A stretch of 7,433 nt of DNA from Oscillibacter sp. Lineage in GTDB: Bacteria > Bacillota > Clostridia > Oscillospirales > Oscillospiraceae. The translations under genes and the position numbers were made by a program. Under the pieces are notes generated by a model. It saw only the letters and a program-made list of their open reading frames with translations, was not told the DNA's origin and did no database searches. Positions 1 through 4,699 of this stretch are shown here, in pieces. Positions within the stretch are counted from its first letter, which is position 1; each line of letters starts with the position of its first letter. The stretch is taken from contig JAKSQE010000059.1 in NCBI GenBank assembly GCA_024404295.1, positions 1-7,433 on the forward strand, read 5' to 3'.

Positions 1-161
1 AAGAGTTGGCTTATCTTAATGATCTTGTCCAGATCAGGGATAGACGCACCGGACTCCCATTTCGATACCGCCTGACGTGAGACGGAGAGTTGTTCCGCAA
101 ACTGCTCCTGAGACAACTCGTGTTCTTTCCTGAGCAAAATAATCTTATCAGATAAAATCAT
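1..161 (-). CDS. XRE-type helix-turn-helix regulator, N-terminal part (runs off left edge)
   Basis: This is a DNA-binding transcriptional regulator of the Cro/C1-XRE (HTH_3) family, of which only the first 53 codons are in the window. The start at 161 is an ATG preceded by AAAGGAG about seven bases upstream. The protein opens MILSDKIILLRKEHELSQE, then has the two HTH helices: the segment LSQEQFAEQLSV (about residues 16-27) and the recognition helix with SRQAVSKWESG (about 28-38). The run SIPDLDKIIKIS that follows is typical of Firmicute XRE regulators, which often carry a C-terminal membrane or sensor segment not visible here. It lies downstream of, and in the same direction as, the C_GCAxxG_C_C gene, 137 bases away and with its own likely promoter. 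The family call is secure. The regulated genes, the effector and the C-terminal domain are unknown. Confidence 0.9.
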   Translation of the reverse strand, partial: MILSDKIILLRKEHELSQEQFAEQLSVSRQAVSKWESGASIPDLDKIIKISQL

Positions 162-195
162 AATGGTTCTCCTTTATGATGTGGATTGTGAGAAA

Positions 196-224
196 AGCAT
201 ACCATTTTCACAGGTTACACACCA
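196..224 (-). promoter_or_regulatory. Probable promoter of the XRE regulator gene (extended -10)
   Basis: On the minus strand the hexamer TATGCT (196-201) is preceded by TGG, giving an extended -10 (TGN-TATGCT). The -35 position 17 bases upstream (219-224) reads TGGTGT, which is weak, as is common when the -10 is extended. The predicted start near 189 leaves a leader of about 28 bases before the ATG at 161. Confidence 0.4.
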
Positions 225-248
225 CCAATCCAACCTTGAAATTGCCGC

Positions 249-293
249 AACCGCCAGTTGCACCTGCCAAATGATGAGGTGCGATTGCCGGTT
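249..293. repeat. 17-bp imperfect inverted repeat between the C_GCAxxG_C_C and XRE genes
   Basis: Arms 249-265 and 277-293 flank an 11-base loop. Read on the plus strand, 14 positions pair by Watson-Crick rules, two by G-U wobble and one (C-C) does not. It begins a few bases past the stop of the leftward gene ending at 299, so it could act as a terminator or 3'-end stabiliser of that transcript. However, the minus strand has no T-tract after the stem and would have A-C mismatches where the plus strand has wobbles. It could also be a dispersed palindromic repeat. The structure is seen; its role is not. Confidence 0.5.
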
Positions 294-298
294 CCCGA

Positions 299-760
299 TT
301 ATTGATGCAGCATATTCAAAAAAGAATCCAACAGGTCGCAGGCGTTGCCCACCAGTTCCAGACAGGGACGGTTTGCGTAGTAATCTGCAGTCCGTCTCTC
401 AGGTTTGGGATCGGAATAATCACCATCGGCAGATAAACCTAACAGGTCACGGCAGAGGAGGGAACCGTTTTGTGCGCGAAATCGTTCCGCCAACTGCTGC
501 ACCGCCTTATAGTTTTGCTGCTTTCCTGCGGTATCTGCACCATCGATTGCACCGGTCTCCAGTCCGATCACCATAATCGCACCTGAAAAGGCACCACAAG
601 TATCTCGCATACGGCCGATGCCGCCGCCGAAAGAGGAGGCCAGACGCAGAGCCTGCTGGGTAGGGATCCCATAATCCTCCGCATAAGCGGCAAAAACAGA
701 CTGGGCGCAGTTGTACCCTTCCTGAAAGAGTGCCATAGCCTTTTCACGCTTAGAATTCAT
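299..760 (-). CDS. C_GCAxxG_C_C family putative redox-active protein
   Basis: This is a small soluble protein (153 aa) of the C_GCAxxG_C_C family, proposed from its conserved cysteines to be redox-active or metal-binding. No reaction is established for the family that can be read from the sequence. The family pattern is clear: EGYNCAQSV near the N-terminus (Cys18), the glycine-rich segment SSFGGGIGRMRDTCGAFSGA (Cys55), LLCRDLLG (Cys103), and C-terminal Cys133 and Cys141. There is no signal peptide or membrane segment, so it is probably cytoplasmic. Length fits the family. The start is supported by AAAGGGG on the minus strand about eight bases before the ATG. It is divergent from the TspO-family gene across 118 bases and precedes the XRE regulator in the same direction. 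Co-transcription with that regulator is possible but not required, because the regulator has its own candidate promoter. Confidence 0.88.
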   Translation of the reverse strand: MNSKREKAMALFQEGYNCAQSVFAAYAEDYGIPTQQALRLASSFGGGIGRMRDTCGAFSGAIMVIGLETGAIDGADTAGKQQNYKAVQQLAERFRAQNGSLLCRDLLGLSADGDYSDPKPERRTADYYANRPCLELVGNACDLLDSFLNMLHQ

Positions 761-796
761 GTAATTAGCCCCTTTATTCCTATCATGATGCGCTCC

Positions 797-825
797 ATTT
801 TATCACAAAATCTATCTGACTGCGA
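797..825 (-). promoter_or_regulatory. Possible promoter of the C_GCAxxG_C_C gene
   Basis: On the minus strand TAAAAT (797-802) is preceded by TGA, an extended -10 arrangement. The -35 position with 17-base spacing (820-825, TCGCAG) is poor. The start would fall near 790, about 30 bases before the ATG at 760. The same short stretch contains ATTTT-n5-AAAAT symmetry (797-811), which could be incidental. No convincing promoter for the divergent TspO gene stands out in 761-878. Confidence 0.3.
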
Positions 826-881
826 GAGGACAATGTATTTTTTTAGGGACACCACATATCGTTGAGATAGGGTGATGAATG

Positions 882-1358
882 ATGAAAAACGTTCCATGGA
901 AGTTGTACGCATTTTGGATCTTGGTAACCGAAGCTGTGGGAGCTTTGTCGGGATTTCTGACAAGAAACGCCACACAACTCTATCAGGCTACCGCACAAAA
1001 ACCACCGCTGTCGCCGCCGGGAGTGGTATTTCCCATTGTCTGGACGATCCTGTTTGCGCTGATGGGCATTGGGATTGCCAGAGTATTTCAGACTCCAAAC
1101 TCAACGGCCCGTTCCCGCGGGATACTGCTATTTCTGATCCAGTTGGCATTTAATTTTTTCTGGAGTATTATTTTTTTCAATTTCGGCTGTTATGGATTTG
1201 CGTTTTTCTGGTTGTTGGTATTGTGGGGGCTGATTCTGCGAATGATATTGACCTTCCGAAAAGTCGACCCCGTGGCGGCATATTTGCAAATCCCGTATTT
1301 GCTGTGGGTCACCTTTGCGGCATACCTAAATTTAGGTATCTGGCTGTTGAATCGCTAA
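882..1358 (+). CDS. tspO: TspO/MBR family membrane protein (tryptophan-rich sensory protein)
   Basis: This is an integral membrane protein of the TspO/peripheral benzodiazepine receptor family. Characterised members bind porphyrins or other tetrapyrroles and are linked to stress or oxygen responses; the ligand here is unknown. The 158-residue protein has five hydrophobic segments at about 8-27, 45-68, 80-100, 103-125 and 130-155. Family hallmarks are visible: the PPLSPPGVVFPIVWTILFALMGI block around the loop 1/TM2 junction, QLAFNFFWSIIFF in TM3, the Trp-rich FFWLLVLWGL in TM4, and AAYLQIPYLLWVTFAAYLNL with a terminal Asn-Arg in TM5. Two in-frame ATGs occur (879 and 882). The SD-like AGGGTG at 869-874 is only four bases from 879 and seven from 882, so 882 is preferred. 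It is transcribed away from the cysteine protein and converges on the TraX-family gene, with a shared terminator 6 bases past its stop. Confidence 0.93.
   Translation: MKNVPWKLYAFWILVTEAVGALSGFLTRNATQLYQATAQKPPLSPPGVVFPIVWTILFALMGIGIARVFQTPNSTARSRGILLFLIQLAFNFFWSIIFFNFGCYGFAFFWLLVLWGLILRMILTFRKVDPVAAYLQIPYLLWVTFAAYLNLGIWLLNR
1322..1339. repeat. Perfect 18-bp palindrome inside the tspO 3' end
   Basis: The nine bases ATACCTAAA are followed directly by their exact reverse complement TTTAGGTAT, with no loop. It encodes the conserved AYLNLGI stretch of TspO, which may explain it, but the exact match extends through third codon positions. It ends about 25 bases before the terminator stem. Confidence 0.95.
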
Positions 1359-1363
1359 AAAAG

Positions 1364-1392
1364 AAAAGGCTCGCCACCGGCGAGCCTTTTTT
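1364..1392. terminator. Bidirectional intrinsic terminator between tspO and traX-like gene
   Basis: An 8-bp GC-rich stem (1368-1375 with 1379-1386, GGCTCGCC/GGCGAGCC) has a three-base ACC loop. It is flanked by AAAA on the left and TTTTTT on the right. Read rightward it terminates tspO (stop at 1358). Read leftward it gives the same stem followed by TTTTCTTTTTT and terminates the TraX-family gene (stop at 1394). Confidence 0.93.
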
Positions 1393-1393
1393 G

Positions 1394-2131
1394 TTAGAAT
1401 TGACGCCAGATCAGCCACAAAAGCAGCAGATGGACGGGATAGAATGCATAGCAGAAGTACTGGAACCATTTGGCATGGTAGCCTTGTTTGCCACGATACA
1501 GCCAAATGGGAATCAGAGCCAGCAAAGCAAATCCCTGTTGCACCAACTCGACTTCGTGACCAAAAATATGGAAGATGTAGCAAAGGCCACCCATCATTTC
1601 CACGTTGATGTAATACATGCAGATAAATTGCCCCACATAGCACCACCACTTTTTACCATGAAAAAAGTAGAAAGTCAGTACCATCAGCACGCCGAAACCA
1701 TAGAAGTCCACAGCGGTGATCATACCGATGAGCCAACCAAATACCACAGCAAGGGCGGAGACAAGAATCGTCAGCCAGAGCTTCTCCTTTTGGCGGACCT
1801 TTTCAATGAGCAAGATCAGCACCAGACCAATCAGAAACGTCCAGAGAACATTTTGATGAGCAATGTAGCTGACGGAACTGCCGTAGATCAGGTTAAAAGG
1901 AATTTCGGAGATGACCGCAAAGGCCAACAGACGCAGCAGGTAGCGCCGAATATCATGGGTGTGGAAATATCCCTCCACAATCATAAATGCAAAAATGGGG
2001 AAGGCGACACGGCCAACACAGGTCAGCCAACCCAACCACGGAAACATGGTGGCCCACAGGTGGTCGCACAGCATGAACACCATAGCCAGAATATGGAGCA
2101 AAGAAGAAGGGATGCCTTCTCTTAATTTCAT
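1394..2131 (-). CDS. TraX-family integral membrane protein
   Basis: This is a polytopic inner-membrane protein of the TraX family. The founding member, F-plasmid TraX, is needed for N-acetylation of pilin; chromosomal Firmicute homologues have no established substrate. The 245-aa product shows family features: the opening MKLREGIPSSLLHILAM, an Asp-His pair (DHLWA, residues 23-27) at the first membrane segment, VGRVAFPIFAFMIVEGYFHT (about 39-58), RYLLRLLAFAVISEIPFNL, several further hydrophobic segments and a C-terminal QYFCYAFYPVHLLLLWLIW. A longer frame begins at an ATG at 2170. A sigma-A promoter has its -10 at 2171-2176, so transcription would start after that ATG, which makes 2131 the likely start. 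It is preceded by GCGAGG ten bases upstream. No pilin, relaxase or other conjugation gene is nearby, so a conjugative role is unlikely. A membrane acyltransferase acting on another protein or sugar is a family-based guess. Confidence 0.87.
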   Translation of the reverse strand: MKLREGIPSSLLHILAMVFMLCDHLWATMFPWLGWLTCVGRVAFPIFAFMIVEGYFHTHDIRRYLLRLLAFAVISEIPFNLIYGSSVSYIAHQNVLWTFLIGLVLILLIEKVRQKEKLWLTILVSALAVVFGWLIGMITAVDFYGFGVLMVLTFYFFHGKKWWCYVGQFICMYYINVEMMGGLCYIFHIFGHEVELVQQGFALLALIPIWLYRGKQGYHAKWFQYFCYAFYPVHLLLLWLIWRQF

Positions 2132-2170
2132 ATTGAAAAAACCTCGCAGTCTTGTGTAGTGATATAGCAT

Positions 2171-2199
2171 ACCATATCATATAAAACGGTGTGCGTCAA
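2171..2199 (-). promoter_or_regulatory. Sigma-A promoter of the TraX-family gene
   Basis: On the minus strand TTGACG (2194-2199), a 17-base spacer and TATGGT (2171-2176) form a good sigma-A promoter. Transcription is predicted to start near 2164, leaving a leader of about 33 bases before the ATG at 2131. This also rules against the upstream ATG at 2170 as the start codon. Confidence 0.7.
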
Positions 2200-2214
2200 T
2201 TTTACAAAATCAGG

Positions 2215-2265
2215 AAAAAACGACGTAGGGCGGCGGGCCACGATCTGTGACCCGCCGCCTTACAT
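2215..2265 (-). terminator. GC-rich hairpin followed by T6 on the minus strand
   Basis: The core stem pairs 2251-2259 with 2229-2237 (nine base pairs, GGCGGCGGG with CCCGCCGCC). After one mismatch (2260/2228) the stem continues outward to 2265/2223. Inside the loop a further CAC/GTG pairing (2239-2241 with 2247-2249) can form. Read on the minus strand it is followed two bases later by six Ts (2220-2215), a usable intrinsic terminator. Read on the plus strand the mismatch becomes a G-U pair but no T-tract follows, so termination is predicted leftward only. The 'GTAGGGCGGCGGG' type of palindrome could also be a dispersed intergenic repeat. Confidence 0.55.
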
Positions 2266-2319
2266 AATACAGAGAAGAGAGAGGGGAAATGAGTATCATG
2301 TTAACAAGCTTTTCTTGTT
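2215..2319 (-). ncRNA. Candidate small RNA or terminated leader with pyrimidine-rich segment
   Basis: This predicted RNA of about 105 nt lies on the minus strand between the traX-like and marR promoters. It is defined by a promoter ending at 2326 (predicted +1 near A2319) and a terminator at 2265-2215. In order, it has a 5' stem-loop AACAAG/CTTGTT with loop AAAAG (2319-2303), starting exactly at the predicted +1; a short linker; an unbroken 19-nt pyrimidine run TTTCCCCTCTCTC... (2289-2271); and the GC-rich hairpin with T6. C/U-rich single-stranded segments with CCC(C)UC motifs are typical seed regions in Gram-positive small RNAs that block ribosome sites. It does not match an RNA family I recognise. 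Alternatives are a terminated 5' leader of the TraX-family gene, which lies in the same direction, or chance. On the plus strand the same bases hold a 48-codon open frame (2289-2435), judged less likely. Confidence 0.35.
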
Positions 2320-2325
2320 GCATTC

Positions 2326-2354
2326 AGCATAGCGGAAGGAAAATGGAAAGTCAA
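2326..2354 (-). promoter_or_regulatory. Sigma-A promoter for the candidate small RNA
   Basis: On the minus strand TTGACT (2349-2354), a 17-base spacer and TATGCT (2326-2331) match the sigma-A consensus at five and four positions. There is no annotated gene between it and the terminator at 2265-2215, so it must drive a short RNA or, on read-through, the TraX-family gene 195 bases downstream. Confidence 0.5.
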
Positions 2355-2449
2355 CACATTCAAACGAACCTTCACAATTTATTTACAATAGGTTCAAAAT
2401 TATTGGATTTTATTCATAAAACGTTCAAAAAATAGATGTGTTTATCTGA

Positions 2450-2478
2450 TTGACAGAAAAAAGGGAATGTGTTATATT
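2450..2478 (+). promoter_or_regulatory. Sigma-A promoter of the marR-ABC-ABC operon
   Basis: TTGACA (2450-2455), a 17-base spacer and TATATT (2473-2478) make a near-perfect sigma-A promoter. Transcription should start near 2485, about 38 bases before the marR ATG. The -10 and start site lie under the two palindromic operators, so bound repressor would occlude RNA polymerase. The 95 bases upstream (2355-2449) are AT-rich and show no gene; TTCAAA recurs at 2359, 2393 and 2423. Confidence 0.88.
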
Positions 2479-2491
2479 TAGCAAGCTAAAT
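2476..2491. promoter_or_regulatory. MarR-type operator 1 (over -10 and start site)
   Basis: ATTTAGC-AA-GCTAAAT is a palindrome with seven-base arms. It covers the end of the -10 hexamer and the predicted start. TTAGC-NN-GCTAA palindromes in front of a marR-family gene are the usual form of its own binding site, so autorepression is inferred. Confidence 0.8.
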
Positions 2492-2492
2492 A

Positions 2493-2504
2493 TTAGCGTG
2501 CTAA
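2493..2504. promoter_or_regulatory. MarR-type operator 2 (leader)
   Basis: TTAGC-GT-GCTAA repeats the core of operator 1 with its centre 15 bases downstream, just ahead of the ribosome site AAGGAGG (2507-2513). Bound repressor dimers would sit about one and a half helical turns apart. Confidence 0.78.
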
Positions 2505-2522
2505 ATAAGGAGGGGGGACAAG

Positions 2523-2969
2523 ATGGACCATCCTGAGGTGTTAGGCCCGATTTTGGGGCATTGCGGTCACTTGATGAAAGAGCGCATGGACGCACGATTG
2601 ACGGGTTGTGACGGAACCCCTGCACAGACCCATGTGTTGCTGTATCTATATCATCATGGTGAGAACGGGCGGGCGACGCAAGGTGCTGTGACGGAGTACT
2701 TGAAAGTGAAACCCTCTACCGCCAACGGTATTTTAGATCGCATGGTGGAAAAGGGACTGGTGAAGCGCACCGTAAGCGAGACGGATGCGCGCCAACGGCT
2801 GATTACCATGACAGATCGAGGTCATGAGAAACTGGAACATCTGCGGAAAGCATTTCTGGAAACGGAACAGGTTGCCGTGCAGGGATTTAGCCCGGAGGAA
2901 CGGACTATGTTGCTGACGCTGTTGGGCCGTGTCATTCAGAATCTGGAGGAGGATCGAACGATATGCTAA
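2523..2969 (+). CDS. MarR-family transcriptional regulator of the exporter operon
   Basis: This is a winged helix-turn-helix repressor of the MarR family (148 aa, usual length), expected to act as a dimer on the two palindromes at its own promoter. Visible features are an N-terminal dimerisation helix, helix-turn-helix residues about 50-82 with the recognition helix KPSTANGILDRMVEKGLVKR (63-82), and the wing TDARQRLITMTDRG with the family's Asp-x-Arg (D88, R90). These are followed by a C-terminal dimerisation helix. The ATG is nine bases from a strong AAGGAGG. Its last codons overlap the first exporter gene (ATGCTAA, 2963-2969), so translation is probably coupled. Cys14 and Cys29 could allow thiol sensing, but a small-molecule ligand related to the exporter substrate is equally possible. 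The role as local autorepressor is inferred from operator placement and operon structure. Confidence 0.93.
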   Translation: MDHPEVLGPILGHCGHLMKERMDARLTGCDGTPAQTHVLLYLYHHGENGRATQGAVTEYLKVKPSTANGILDRMVEKGLVKRTVSETDARQRLITMTDRGHEKLEHLRKAFLETEQVAVQGFSPEERTMLLTLLGRVIQNLEEDRTIC

Positions 2970-4699
2970 AAAAACTATGGCCCTACGCAAAGCAGTACCG
3001 CACTTTGATCGTGATTGGCATTGCCTGCTCTGCCATGGAGGCAATTTTTGAACTACTGATTCCCTTGGTGATGAGCGATATCGTGGATATCGGCATCAAA
3101 TACGGTGATGTGGATTTCATCGTGAAGAAGGGACTTTTCATGGTGGTCATGGCCATGATCTCTCTGGTGTTTGGCGTGGGAGCGGCAGCGCTTTCTGCCC
3201 GGGCCGGACAGGGATTTGGCGCAAATTTGAGAAAGGCGGAATATGACCACATTCAGGACTTTGCGTTCTCAAATATTGAAAAGTTCTCTACAGCATCTCT
3301 GGTGACTCGTTTGACCAGTGATGTGAATACCATGCAGATGACTTTGATGATGGGCATGCGGATCTTTGTTCGTGCTCCGGTCATGTTGATCAGCGCATTG
3401 GTGTTGTCTATTCGAATCAGTCTGGCCCTGAGCAACGTGTTTCTGGTGTCCTTGCCGCTACTTGCCATTCTGGTGTGCGTGATCTTGATGAAGGTCGGCC
3501 CCATGTTCCGCTCTTTACAGGAAAAAACGGATGCACTGAACTTGGTAGTGCAGGAAAATCTGACCGGCATCCGTGTGGTCAAGTCCTTTGTCCGGCAGGA
3601 GAATGAGCGGGAGAAATTTGCCCGGCGCAATCAGGACTTGAAGCGCACCTCTCAGCAGGCTTTTGGTACGGTGGTCATCAATATGCCGCTGATGATGCTG
3701 ATCGTCTACGGTACGATTATTGCCGTTATGTGGTTCGGCGGTCACATGGTCCATGCCGGCACGATGGATACCGGTAAGCTGATGACCTACTTCACCTATA
3801 TCATGCAGATTATGATGAGCCTGATGATGGTCTCGATGGTTTTCATGATGCTGACCCGGTCCATTGCCTGCGGTAAGCGTATTATCGAGGTGCTGGACGA
3901 GGTGCCTGCCATTCAGGATGAAACTGCGGCAACCGATGCAACCGTGCAGGACGGTTCCATTGATTTTGAACACGTATTCTTTAAGTACAATGAGAACAGT
4001 CAGGAGTGGAATCTGACAGATATCGACCTGCACATTCCCTCCGGCACCACCGTGGGAATTCTGGGCGGTACCGGCAGCGGTAAGACCACGTTGGTGTCTC
4101 TGATCCCCAGACTGTACGAAGCACAGCAAGGCGTTATGAAAGTAGGCGGCCGACCGGTGCAGGAGTATACCATGGAGCATTTGCGAGATGCGGTGTCTGT
4201 GGTGCTGCAAAAGAACACACTGTTCTCCGGCTCCATTCGCGAGAACTTGAAATGGGGCAACCCCGATGCCACGGAGGAGCAGTTGATGGAGGCTTGCCGT
4301 GCAGCCTGTGCCGATGAATTCCTGCAGCGCATGCCGGAAGGTCTGGATACGGATCTGGGACAGGGCGGTGTCAATGTGTCCGGCGGTCAGAAGCAGCGGT
4401 TGTGTATTGCCCGTGCCATTTTGAAGCAGCCAAAAGTGCTGATCCTGGACGATTCCACCAGTGCTGTGGATACTGCAACAGATGCAAAAATCCGTCAAGC
4501 GTTTCGAGATTCCATGCCCAACACGACCAAGATCATCATTGCCCAGCGTGTGAATACTGTCATGGACGCTGATATGATTCTCGTGATGGATGATGGTGCT
4601 GTGGTGGCACAGGGCAACCATGAAACATTGATGGAGACTTGCGATATTTACCGCGAAGTCTATGAATCTCAGCAGGAAGGGGTGAGCATTGATGGCTGA
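2963..4699 (+). CDS. Heterodimeric ABC exporter, subunit 1 (degenerate-site subunit)
   Basis: This half-size ABC exporter has one six-helix membrane domain fused to one ATPase domain (578 aa, usual length). Hydrophobic segments lie near residues 15-37, 55-80, 130-150, 155-177, 238-262 and 272-298. ATPase motifs: A-loop Tyr342, Walker A GGTGSGKT (368-375, Lys374), Q-loop Gln416, signature VSGGQ (472-476), Walker B VLILDD (492-497), D-loop SAVD (500-503). The residue after the Walker B Asp is Asp497 instead of the catalytic Glu, and the switch histidine is Gln528 (IIAQR). This is the degenerate half seen in TM287/TM288- and LmrCD-type exporters. Its intact signature completes the hydrolytic site with subunit 2. 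The start overlaps marR by seven bases, behind GGAGGAGG. Probably it exports a drug, lipid or peptide; the substrate is unknown. Confidence 0.95.
   Translation: MLKKLWPYAKQYRTLIVIGIACSAMEAIFELLIPLVMSDIVDIGIKYGDVDFIVKKGLFMVVMAMISLVFGVGAAALSARAGQGFGANLRKAEYDHIQDFAFSNIEKFSTASLVTRLTSDVNTMQMTLMMGMRIFVRAPVMLISALVLSIRISLALSNVFLVSLPLLAILVCVILMKVGPMFRSLQEKTDALNLVVQENLTGIRVVKSFVRQENEREKFARRNQDLKRTSQQAFGTVVINMPLMMLIVYGTIIAVMWFGGHMVHAGTMDTGKLMTYFTYIMQIMMSLMMVSMVFMMLTRSIACGKRIIEVLDEVPAIQDETAATDATVQDGSIDFEHVFFKYNENSQEWNLTDIDLHIPSGTTVGILGGTGSGKTTLVSLIPRLYEAQQGVMKVGGRPVQEYTMEHLRDAVSVVLQKNTLFSGSIRENLKWGNPDATEEQLMEACRAACADEFLQRMPEGLDTDLGQGGVNVSGGQKQRLCIARAILKQPKVLILDDSTSAVDTATDAKIRQAFRDSMPNTTKIIIAQRVNTVMDADMILVMDDGAVVAQGNHETLMETCDIYREVYESQQEGVSIDG

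Noticed and set aside
163..576. Plus-strand open frame (137 codons) overlapping the C_GCAxxG_C_C gene
   Set aside because: No ribosome site and no domain; the opposite strand has the full family cysteine pattern.
1223..2125. Plus-strand open frame (300 codons) opposite the TraX-family gene
   Set aside because: It overlaps the end of tspO in another frame and crosses the terminator; its His/Gln-rich product matches no family, while the minus strand encodes a clear membrane protein.
2359..2428. TTCAAA recurring at 2359, 2393 and 2423 upstream of the marR promoter
   Set aside because: Spacing is unequal (34 and 30 bases) and the region is AT-rich; six-base matches here are not beyond chance.
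2289..2435. 48-codon plus-strand open frame starting MSIMLTSFSCC, with GAGGGG just upstream
   Set aside because: The purine stretch is only two bases from the ATG, too close for a good ribosome site; no promoter is visible ahead of it; and it lies opposite the better-supported promoter-terminator unit on the minus strand. It is kept as a minor alternative reading of the region.
3077..3097. Short inverted repeat CGATATC-GTG-GATATCG early in ABC subunit 1
   Set aside because: It encodes DIVDIG, seven-base arms are expected several times by chance in this length, and nothing in its position suggests regulation.
3515..4621. Minus-strand open frame (368 codons) opposite ABC subunit 1
   Set aside because: Antisense to Walker and signature motifs of a real gene, with His-rich low-complexity composition typical of a shadow frame.
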